Notes under the pieces: generated by a model
What the model was told of the DNA's origin: nothing
Databases searched by the model: none
What the model saw: the letters and a program-made list of their open reading frames with translations, nothing else
Translations under genes and position numbers: made by a program
Shown: positions 8,819 to 15,512 of the stretch, in pieces
How positions within the stretch are numbered: the stretch's first letter is position 1
Layout of the letters: each line of letters starts with the position of its first letter
Source: Undibacterium pigrum
GTDB taxonomy: Bacteria > Pseudomonadota > Gammaproteobacteria > Burkholderiales > Burkholderiaceae_D
NCBI RefSeq assembly: GCF_003201815.1
Contig: NZ_QJKB01000016.1
Location: forward strand, 1-45,881
DNA length: 45,881 bases
Reading direction: 5' to 3'

Positions 8819-9346
8819 ATGAAATTAACCGCACTTATAGCAAGCAGCTTGCTGATGATCTCTTTGACTGCTGCAGCAGCTGAAGACAAGGATGAGCAAG
8901 GTTTTTATGCAGGTATCGACCTGGGCAAATCATCGGTATCATCCAAAGTAGTCAAGGAAGGCAAAGATTTTATCGGTGGCTTGAATGCTGGATACCAGTT
9001 CAATCAAAATTTTGCGGCAGAAGTGTTTTATCGCAGCATGAGTTTTCGCTTGATCGATGGTCTGCTTGGCGATAAAAATTATTATCCCGAAGGCCATTTA
9101 GGCATCGCTGTCATAGGGCGCACACCTATCTATGACAAGTTTGGTGTATATGGCCGCATGGGCATAGGCCAGACAAACATGAAATCAGGCTCAAACTCAC
9201 TCGGTGACAAACGTGAAACAGATGTCAGTTTTGGCCTGGGTGCTGATTACCAGTTAACATCCAGCTTCAGCCTGAAGCTGGAGGCTAATCGCTTCTCCAA
9301 GAGCGAAGTCACGACTGCGACACTGGGTGCGAAGTATCGCTTTTAA
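8819..9346 (+). CDS. Small outer-membrane beta-barrel protein
   Basis: The 175-residue protein has a clean signal peptide (MKLTALIASSLLMISLTAAAA) and an AAGGA Shine-Dalgarno before the ATG. The mature part alternates hydrophobic and polar residues (GFYAGIDLGKSS, GGLNAGYQFNQNFAAEVFYR, FGVYGRMGIGQTN, SFGLGADYQLTSSFSLKLE) and ends in ATLGAKYRF. The terminal Phe is the outer-membrane insertion signal. The size fits an eight-stranded OmpA/OmpX-type barrel. The ligand or role is not visible. Confidence 0.8.
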   Translation: MKLTALIASSLLMISLTAAAAEDKDEQGFYAGIDLGKSSVSSKVVKEGKDFIGGLNAGYQFNQNFAAEVFYRSMSFRLIDGLLGDKNYYPEGHLGIAVIGRTPIYDKFGVYGRMGIGQTNMKSGSNSLGDKRETDVSFGLGADYQLTSSFSLKLEANRFSKSEVTTATLGAKYRF

Positions 9347-9360
9347 TATTCATCTGGATA

Positions 9361-9378
9361 CAGGCTGAAGCTTGCCTG
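9361..9378. terminator. Short hairpin between convergent genes
   Basis: CAGGC at 9361-9365 pairs with GCCTG at 9374-9378, 15 bp after the stop of the barrel gene and just before the stop of the minus-strand gene. The stem is short and the following T-tract is weak. Confidence 0.3.
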
Positions 9379-9380
9379 GT

Positions 9381-9911
9381 TTACAAATCGGGAAGCAGGT
9401 TTTTTCCGCTGATGCGTTGATACAAACCTGTAGCAACATCATAACGAAACACCTGCTTGCCTTTGCTGGCCGTGGCGGTGAATTCATAGCTGGTATATGT
9501 CTCACCGTCCTGATCCGCATCATGGGCAACTTCTTTATTGGCAAATATCCTGGCTACCGATTCAAGCGTTAAATCACCTGTTGCAGTTTGGCCTTTTTCG
9601 ATGGTCCATGTGCTTTTCTGGTCATAACACTGCGCGAATGGAGCTTCACGATCATTCAAACGCTTACGTATTTTTTTACCTGGCAATTGTTGCATCCGCT
9701 CTTCGCATCCTTGCGTGCCTGCCGTGCTGATGTCGAGTAGCAGACTGTCATCCTTGATCATGGTCGTCACGACCTGCTCATCGAGTTTGAATAGTGATAG
9801 ATACCTTGATTCCTGGCCGCCACCGGCATCCTGCCAGTAAACAGCAAGTGCAAAATGTCCTGTTTGTAATTCATGAATATCGGTTTCACGAAAATGACCA
9901 AAGACACCCAT
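9381..9911 (-). pseudogene. C-terminal part of a split lipoprotein gene
   Basis: The reading frame from about GVFGHFRETDIHELQTGHFALAVYW to LYQRISGKNLLPDL (177 residues from the ATG at 9911) has no export signal. It begins exactly where a palindromic repeat ends. The frame is open upstream to 9956, but those codons belong to the palindrome. The upstream minus-strand fragment ends in AYWFKRTGDRWM, which looks like the interior of a domain rather than a natural end. The two parts are in different frames (offset 2) and are separated by about 140 bp of repeat. I infer one ancestral lipoprotein of roughly 290 residues broken by insertion. The alternative is two genuine genes. Confidence 0.5.
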
Positions 9912-9916
9912 TCGGG

Positions 9917-10055
9917 AACTGACGATTTGGGCGCATTGCTGCGCGTAGTGAGCCACCCCGCCCTCGCTAAGGCACCAGCCTTAGCAGCGGGTCGCGCCTT
10001 GCACTGCATCCCAAATCGCCTTGTTCGCACTCATCCTATTTATGAAATGAGTTCT
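9917..10055. repeat. Palindromic MITE/REP-like element inside a gene
   Basis: Nested inverted repeats fill the stretch. CGATTTGGG (9923-9931) pairs with CCCAAATCG (10010-10018). GCTAAGGC (9966-9973) pairs with GCCTTAGC (9978-9985) around ACCA. ACTCAT (10029-10034) pairs with ATGAGT (10047-10052). The composition is more GC-rich than the flanks. It carries no gene and sits between two lipoprotein fragments. I could not define a target duplication. No second copy was noticed in the window. Confidence 0.6.
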
Positions 10056-10411
10056 TACATCCATCTATCGCCTGTGCGCTTGAACCAGTATGCACTAAGC
10101 ACACCAGGCGTACCATGTCCTGCGATCACAGGCTCTGCTGCCAGCAATAAAACAGCCCTGTCATCACCCAACTGCTGCACTTGCAAAGGACGCAGCGTCA
10201 TTTGCTCCTTGTCCTTGCTCTCCTGGTTCATCCTGATGACAGGATGCCAGACAGGCTTATCTTTTTCTGCTGGTTTCCAGTCCTTGAAAACCAGGGCTGT
10301 CAAAGCATCCTTGTCCAAACTTGTTACGGAATCAGGTTTGGAACAAGCAGTCAAAGCCAGGCAAATCATGCACAAGAACAAACGCAAAAAATCAGGCATG
10401 ATTTGCTGCAA
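10055..10411 (-). pseudogene. N-terminal part of a split lipoprotein gene
   Basis: The 118 residues begin with a lipoprotein signal (FLRLFLCMICLALTACSKPD, lipobox LTAC). They contain a domain start (ALVFKDWKPAEKDKPVWHPVIRMN...AVLLLAAEP) and stop after RTGDRWM at the edge of the palindromic element. The start overlaps the 3' end of the upstream membrane-protein gene by 20 bp, so the two are translationally coupled; an alternative ATG lies at 10399. The continuation appears to be the fragment at 9381-9911. The role of the family is unknown to me. Confidence 0.55.
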
Positions 10412-10763
10412 AAAAACGGAACAGGGCTAAAGACAAGGCGAAGGCGTAAGCACTGGCAAAGCGATAGAGAAAAACTCCTTTCTGACCACTTGCGCGCCAT
10501 GCAGCAAACATACCTGCGAGTACTCCCATCAATAAGGGTGTCACAACCAGATTGGCAATACGGGCAATATTTCCATGCAAGAAAGCCTGAGGAAAAATCA
10601 ACACACTGATAAAACCGGCAAGAGCACCAAACCCGGCGTACACGATGATGCTTAACCAAAGTGGCATTTGCACCCGTTTACTCTTTCCCACTCCTGATGA
10701 AAATACCAGTTCAAGGACTTCAAAAACCAGTTGCAATAAAACTTCAAAGACAAATTCAATCAT
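10392..10763 (-). CDS. Small integral membrane protein, function unknown
   Basis: The 123-residue protein has a hydrophobic N-terminal segment (FVFEVLLQLVFEVLELVFSSG) and three further likely membrane helices (LWLSIIVYAGFGALAGFISVLIF, IANLVVTPLLMGVLAGMFAAW, LYRFASAYAFALSLALFRFF). It overlaps the following lipoprotein fragment by 20 bp, indicating an operon in which both products may work at the envelope. No catalytic motif is seen. Confidence 0.65.
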   Translation of the reverse strand: MIEFVFEVLLQLVFEVLELVFSSGVGKSKRVQMPLWLSIIVYAGFGALAGFISVLIFPQAFLHGNIARIANLVVTPLLMGVLAGMFAAWRASGQKGVFLYRFASAYAFALSLALFRFFAANHA

Positions 10764-10866
10764 GGAGTTCCTGTTTGGTTAGTCTGACAAAAAATTTTAG
10801 AAACTTTCTGTACAAGGCATGGGAGTAAAAAAATTCCTTTTCTTAACGCATCTGTTTCATTCGTGC

Positions 10867-11859
10867 TTATGCCAATTTGCTTAAGGTACCAGTTTTATCC
10901 AGACGGAAACGTGCAAAATCTTCTGCCAGAAATAAATTACCTTGATAATGCGCTTCTGCTTCAGTCTGTATCTCGCTAATGCATGGCGACTTCTCACTAT
11001 CTGCCTGATAACGCGCACTGAAATGCGTCAGGACCAGATTGGGCAAGCCGGCGGATGCAGCAAAACCTGCGACAGCAGCAGCTGAACTGTGCTGAACATG
11101 GCCTCCGACTCGCGCAGCAACATCCATCGTATAAGTCGCTTCATGCACCAGCACTTGTGCTTTCTTGCTGGCTTCACGCAACAAATCCGGCTGGTCATTG
11201 TCACCACCAACGATAATGCCGCGCAAGGGGTAGGGATAATGCAGGTAGTCAGCACTGGCAAAGGTCTTGCCGGCATGGACGATGTCCTCGCCTTTTTTCA
11301 ACTTCCCCCACAAGGGGCCTGGTGGCACGCCTTCCGCATGCAATCTGGCCGTATCTAGTGCAGCTTCTGTATGCTTCTCAAGGAAGCGGTAAGCAAAAGT
11401 AGGCACACGGTGCGACAACTTCGTTGCCTCAACGGTCACGGCATGATCTTGCCAGCCATCCATCTCTTCCACGGCGGTGAATTGCAATTCAAATGGCAAG
11501 AACGATTCAGACATGGCATGAGTTGCTTCCAGCCAGGCCTGTATGCCTTTGGGCGCGATAATCTGTAACGGCGTTTTACGGCCATTCATGGCAGCGCTGG
11601 CCAGCAAACCTGGCAAGCCATAACAATGGTCGCCATGCACATGGGTAATAAAAATCGCTTGCAAGCCATGCACAGACAATGGGGTATTGAGTAACTGATG
11701 CTGGGTGGCTTCGCCACAATCGATCAAATACCATGCACTGCCCTGATCTGGCAGCAGAGCCAGGCCAGTCACATTACGCTGACGGGTAGGCGCACCTGCT
11801 GAAGTGCCTAAAAATAATATGTCCACAAATTCTTTCAACTTGATTAAAGCTTTCGCCAT
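10867..11859 (-). CDS. rnz: Ribonuclease Z (tRNA 3'-processing endonuclease)
   Basis: The 330-residue metallo-beta-lactamase-fold protein starts with FVDILFLGTSAGAPTRQRNVTGLAL, the typical N-terminus of RNase Z. The zinc motif HVHGDHCYGLPGLL (H-x-H-x-D-H) is intact. Later metal or phosphate ligands are in VGGDNDQPDLL, HEATYTMD and LTHFSARY. RNase Z cleaves the 3' trailer of tRNA precursors in the cytoplasm. The length fits the short bacterial (ElaC) form. It is monocistronic and divergent from the FemAB-like gene. Motifs and length make this a secure call; the gene name elaC is also used. Confidence 0.93.
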   Translation of the reverse strand: MAKALIKLKEFVDILFLGTSAGAPTRQRNVTGLALLPDQGSAWYLIDCGEATQHQLLNTPLSVHGLQAIFITHVHGDHCYGLPGLLASAAMNGRKTPLQIIAPKGIQAWLEATHAMSESFLPFELQFTAVEEMDGWQDHAVTVEATKLSHRVPTFAYRFLEKHTEAALDTARLHAEGVPPGPLWGKLKKGEDIVHAGKTFASADYLHYPYPLRGIIVGGDNDQPDLLREASKKAQVLVHEATYTMDVAARVGGHVQHSSAAAVAGFAASAGLPNLVLTHFSARYQADSEKSPCISEIQTEAEAHYQGNLFLAEDFARFRLDKTGTLSKLA

Positions 11860-11976
11860 GAATTGTATGAGAATTCAACACCGTTGCAAATTCTAACAAT
11901 ACTATCCTGGCTAAACTGTTCCACAGACTGTTTTGCGTTTATGATGCCAATTCACCATTCATAGCAAGACTGACAC

Positions 11977-13257
11977 ATGAAAATTCCTGCCGCGCTGCAA
12001 TCCATTACCAGTGCTTTGAGAGAGCGACAAAAAGAACGCAAGCGTCTGCGTGGCCCGGCAGACTTGCATTATGCCATTGCCGACTCCATCGGCATGCTGG
12101 ATGCCGGCTCATGGCAAGAACTGGCAGAACAGTCGGGTTTCTTCATGTCACTGGAATACCTGGCTGCCCTGGAGCAGGTCTTGCCACTGAATCTGTCCGC
12201 CCGCTATGCCCTGATTTTTGATGGCACTGGTGCAGACCGTCAAGCGGTCGCTGCCGTGTATATGCAAATTGCCGATATCAGCCTCGCGCAGGCCAGGTCA
12301 GAAAAATCGGCAGAGACAGATAAAAAATGGGGGCTGCCACTCGATCAACTGGCGCAACATGCCAGGCAACGCATACTCACTTGCGGCAACTTCCTGACTT
12401 TTGGTCAGCATGGAATCGCCTTTGCCAAAGATGTTGATCCCAAACTGGCCTGGCATGGTGTCGTCGAAGTTTTATATCGTGTACGGCAGGCAGAAAAACT
12501 TGCAGGCAAAACCCATTTCGTCATGATCAAGGATCTGCATGATCCTTACATAGAACAGGCTGCACATCTGGAAAACCTCAGTTATCGTTATATAGAAACT
12601 GAGCCTAACATGGTGCTTGAATTGTCAGCGTCATGGAAAAACTATGATGACTACCTCGCCAGCCTGGCATCCAAATACCGCAGCAGCATTCGCAATGCCA
12701 TCTTCAAGCCTATGGAGGAAGCAGGCTGCACTCTGGAAAAATTGACTGACCTGACACCGGTCCTCGATGACATCTTTGCCTTGTATAAAGCAGTGCAAGT
12801 GAATGCCAGTTTCCGTCCTTTTGAATTACTGCCAGAATATTTTCCTGTCTTGCAGGCTGCCGCTGGCGACAAGTTCAGGTGCAGCGTCATCAAACGCGAT
12901 GGCCGCTTGCTGGGCTTTTTGATTTCTGTCGCAGATGGAGAAACCGCAATTGCCTACCACATAGGTTTTGAACGTGCGGCGGCTGAAGAATTACCCATCT
13001 ACCTGCGCCTGCTGCATGCAGGCATTGCCGATGCAATAGACCTGGGTTGCAAACGCATTTCTTATGGCCGCACTGCCCTCGAACCTAAAGCTGCCCTGGG
13101 TGCCAAGCCGCAAACTTTTGGCGTATTTGTGCGCCATCGCCAGCCAGTGCTGAACAAGCTCATGAAACGCCTGCTGCTGGGCATAGAACATGACGATGCT
13201 CCTGACCGCAATCCCTTCAAAAAAGAAAAAGCAGCCAAAAGCGAATCACCGTCCTGA
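11977..13257 (+). CDS. FemAB/GNAT-like acyltransferase
   Basis: The 426-residue cytosolic protein carries a C-terminal region typical of the FemAB-like acetyltransferases (Acetyltransf_6/BioF2-like): SLASKYRSSIRNAIFKPM, then VIKRDGRLLGFLISVADGETAIAYHIGFER and DLGCKRISYGRTALEPKAALGAKP. It shares the layout of COG3146-type 'peptidogalycan biosynthesis/recognition' proteins, whose substrate is mostly unknown. The last 25 residues are charged (Lys/Glu-rich). The gene has no partner on its strand, and an 11-bp inverted repeat follows it. Confidence 0.7.
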   Translation: MKIPAALQSITSALRERQKERKRLRGPADLHYAIADSIGMLDAGSWQELAEQSGFFMSLEYLAALEQVLPLNLSARYALIFDGTGADRQAVAAVYMQIADISLAQARSEKSAETDKKWGLPLDQLAQHARQRILTCGNFLTFGQHGIAFAKDVDPKLAWHGVVEVLYRVRQAEKLAGKTHFVMIKDLHDPYIEQAAHLENLSYRYIETEPNMVLELSASWKNYDDYLASLASKYRSSIRNAIFKPMEEAGCTLEKLTDLTPVLDDIFALYKAVQVNASFRPFELLPEYFPVLQAAAGDKFRCSVIKRDGRLLGFLISVADGETAIAYHIGFERAAAEELPIYLRLLHAGIADAIDLGCKRISYGRTALEPKAALGAKPQTFGVFVRHRQPVLNKLMKRLLLGIEHDDAPDRNPFKKEKAAKSESPS

Positions 13258-13266
13258 CAAACTCAT

Positions 13267-13302
13267 CAAGACTGTCGCCATCTCAAAGTGACGACAGTCT
13301 TG
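13267..13302. terminator. Inverted repeat between convergent genes
   Basis: CAAGACTGTCG at 13267-13277 pairs perfectly with CGACAGTCTTG at 13292-13302 around a 14-nt loop. It lies between the stops of the acyltransferase gene and sodC. There is no good T-run, so it may be a weak shared terminator. Confidence 0.45.
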
Positions 13303-13316
13303 CTGTAATCTCAGAA

Positions 13317-13829
13317 TCAGGAAGCACCGCACACCAAGCGAGCACCGCCGCCGCCAAGCATCGCCGGATGGTCTGAATGGTTGTCACCGCCTACATGTAT
13401 CATCAATGAACGGCCTTTAAGGTCAGCCATTTTCAAACGTGGTGCCAGTACAGGCTGATTGGCATTACCACTTGCATCGACATACAGAGGCGGCAAATCA
13501 CCTGCATGGCCATCACCCCAAGGTGTGCCATGGCGATTGCTGTTTTCTGGATCATAGTGGCCACCTGCACCAAGAGCTGCAACCAGCTTGCCATCTTTTT
13601 CCTTGGCGCTGCAATCTGCATTCTGGTGTACATGGAAGCCATGCAAACCAGGTGTCAGTCCTGTCAAGGCAGGCGTAAACACAAGGCCATATTTGCTTTC
13701 AGAGACAAGGACCTGTCCCAGTTTGGTGCCAACACCAGCTTCACTGACCTGGTTCATGTTCACAGTGACATCCGCCGCTGCGATCAGTGGCAAGGCGCTT
13801 AACAAGGAAAAAATAATTTTGGTTTTCAT
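13317..13829 (-). CDS. sodC: Periplasmic Cu/Zn superoxide dismutase
   Basis: The 170-residue protein has a signal peptide (MKTKIIFSLLSALPLIAAA) and a GAGGT Shine-Dalgarno. Metal ligands are visible in GFHVHQNADC (two His), GGHYDPENSNRHG (His and shared ligands), DGHAGDLPPLYVD (His, Asp) and SLMIHVGGDNHSD (His). The intramolecular disulfide partners are the Cys in NADCS and the Cys in ARLVCGAS. The enzyme dismutates superoxide in the periplasm. It is monocistronic. The motif set is complete and the length usual. Confidence 0.95.
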   Translation of the reverse strand: MKTKIIFSLLSALPLIAAADVTVNMNQVSEAGVGTKLGQVLVSESKYGLVFTPALTGLTPGLHGFHVHQNADCSAKEKDGKLVAALGAGGHYDPENSNRHGTPWGDGHAGDLPPLYVDASGNANQPVLAPRLKMADLKGRSLMIHVGGDNHSDHPAMLGGGGARLVCGAS

Positions 13830-14093
13830 GATGGTATTACCTCAAAGAAATTCAATCAACGCCAGCATAGTGGCGTAAGGACTGAAAATATACGCGACTG
13901 GCATGCAATTGGCAATTTCGAGAAGGCGCCAGAAGCCAGGCCTTACATGGTGTTACAAAAATAAGCGAATGCTATTGGCTGACAACAGCATGGTAGCGAA
14001 ATACACTCAGCTCTCAATATGCAGATAGCAGGAATATTAAATCGACATATTCATTTTTTGAAACCAGAAGGATTGCACAAAATCGCCCTGGCA

Positions 14094-14819
14094 TTAAACA
14101 TCAAAGATTTTTCGAATAGCGTCCTGGCCTTTGGGTGTAAGACTCACAATTCGAGAACGTGGTGTACGCAGTATCCAGGCCTCCCTGACAAACATGTTTA
14201 ACAACTCGGCACCCAGTACGCCCGCCAGATGCGGGCGGCGTTGCGTCAGGTCTATGCAGCAGCGGGCATATATGCGGCGACTCTTTGTGTGCTCAGTCCT
14301 TGCAATTCCCAGGGCGGCGAGCTTTTCACTACCCAGCGCGCTTGGCTTGAAATCCTTGCCATCTGCTTCCAGCCATTTCGCTGTGAGCATGGCATCCAGC
14401 AATTGCACAGCCAATTCACCTGCAAGGTGGTCATAACAAGTCCTTGCATGTAAAAACGGCTTTGGCATGCTGCGTACCAAGGCAGGCTGAGGTGGCTGGC
14501 GTGATGCTTTAGTGTGAGTTGCTGCACCAAGAACAGCCATGGATTCTATGAGACTGGCAGCCTCAGCACTGGCGATACGAAAATAGCGATGCCGTCCGTG
14601 TGCCTGCGACGTTAACAAACCACCTTCCACCAGCCTTGCCAGATGGGCGCTGGCTGACTGTGCTGATACATTGGCGGCAAAAGCCAGCTCACCGGCTGGA
14701 CGTGTCGTGCCATCAATCAGTGACCAGAGCATGGCCGCACGTGCCGGGTCTGCCATCAGGGCCGCAATGCGCGGAATGATGTGAGGTATAGCGTCGGAAA
14801 TATTTTGTGCGTCGTCCAT
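14094..14819 (-). CDS. ArsR-family winged-helix repressor-like regulator
   Basis: The first 95 residues form an ArsR-type winged helix: ALMADPARAAMLWSLIDGTTRPAGELAFAANVSAQSASAHLARLVEGGLLTSQAHGRHRYFRI, with the recognition helix around SAQSASAHLARL. No clear metal-binding Cys motif is present in that helix. A C-terminal domain of about 130 residues (ARTCYDHLAGELAVQLLDAML ... RRPHLAGVLGAELLNMF) is similar to that of longer ArsR regulators of this type in proteobacteria. It is divergent from a RidA gene, and the 69-bp intergenic space holds repeated CATCCTG(G/A)GC sites. It probably regulates itself and the RidA gene; the ligand is unknown. Confidence 0.8.
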   Translation of the reverse strand: MDDAQNISDAIPHIIPRIAALMADPARAAMLWSLIDGTTRPAGELAFAANVSAQSASAHLARLVEGGLLTSQAHGRHRYFRIASAEAASLIESMAVLGAATHTKASRQPPQPALVRSMPKPFLHARTCYDHLAGELAVQLLDAMLTAKWLEADGKDFKPSALGSEKLAALGIARTEHTKSRRIYARCCIDLTQRRPHLAGVLGAELLNMFVREAWILRTPRSRIVSLTPKGQDAIRKIFDV

Positions 14820-14823
14820 ATTT

Positions 14824-14859
14824 CATCCTGGGCTGAAATGTCGAAATAACATCCTGAGC
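14824..14859. promoter_or_regulatory. Candidate operator: direct repeats in ArsR-RidA intergenic region
   Basis: CATCCTGGGC at 14824-14833 and CATCCTGAGC at 14850-14859 are near-identical direct repeats, 26 bp start to start. They lie between the divergent starts at 14819 and 14889, a position suited to binding by the adjacent ArsR-type regulator. This is inference from position and repetition. Confidence 0.35.
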
Positions 14860-14888
14860 ATAATGTACCTCACTATCCACAACGAAAG

Positions 14889-15290
14889 ATGAACATGCAC
14901 ATCCCACACAATATCGGCATCGCCAGCCAGATCGGTAAATATACAGATGCGATGGAAGTGTCTGGCTATACCAGATGGTTATTCACATCTGGCACACCGG
15001 GTCTGGATCAGGACGGCAATTTGCCTGGAGATATCTGCGCTCAGGCCGACCTTGCCTGGCGCAATATCCTCCGCATGCTGGAAAGCAGCAGCATGACCAT
15101 CGCTGATATCGTCAAAGTGACACATTACCTGACCAGGGAATCCGACATTGCCGAGTACGTAAAAATACGCAGCAATTACCTTGGCGATGCGAGACCAGCG
15201 TCCATGCTGATGATCATCCCTGCCTTGGTCAAGCCAGATTTTCTGGTGGAAATAGAAGTCATCGCTGCTCAGCGCTATAGCCAGATATAA
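14889..15290 (+). CDS. RidA/YjgF/UK114-family protein
   Basis: The 133-residue protein matches the RidA family, whose archetype hydrolyses reactive enamine/imine intermediates. Recognisable blocks are WLFTSGTPGLDQDGNLPGD, DLAWRNILRMLESSSMTIADIVKVTHYLT, and GDARPASMLMIIPALVKPDFLVEIEVIA, which includes the substrate-binding Arg (RPAS) and the C-terminal Glu (EIEV). A second in-frame ATG lies two codons in; neither has a strong Shine-Dalgarno. It is divergently paired with an ArsR regulator, suggesting inducible expression. RidA paralogues outside the core ridA often serve specific catabolic routes. Confidence 0.85.
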   Translation: MNMHIPHNIGIASQIGKYTDAMEVSGYTRWLFTSGTPGLDQDGNLPGDICAQADLAWRNILRMLESSSMTIADIVKVTHYLTRESDIAEYVKIRSNYLGDARPASMLMIIPALVKPDFLVEIEVIAAQRYSQI

Positions 15291-15512
15291 AATAAATAAG
15301 ACAGCGCGACATGCAAGCTGAGGGGGCAATTCATGCCATAAATACTATTGAAATTGCAAAAGATGTTTATGCGAGATTAACATCCATGTTATTTCTGCCA
15401 GGAAATCGCTTGATTTGCCCTCTAATTCCGTTCATACACTCGCAATTTCACCCTATTTAGCTGACAATGCGTCTGATACTTTTTGCTGGCGGAGATTCGG
15501 GTGGAACTTGGG

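Noticed and set aside
9917..10055. Palindromic repeat as a possible integron attC site
   Set aside because: The core GTTRRRY/RYYYAAC boxes of attC are not found at the arm ends, and no integrase or cassette array is present.
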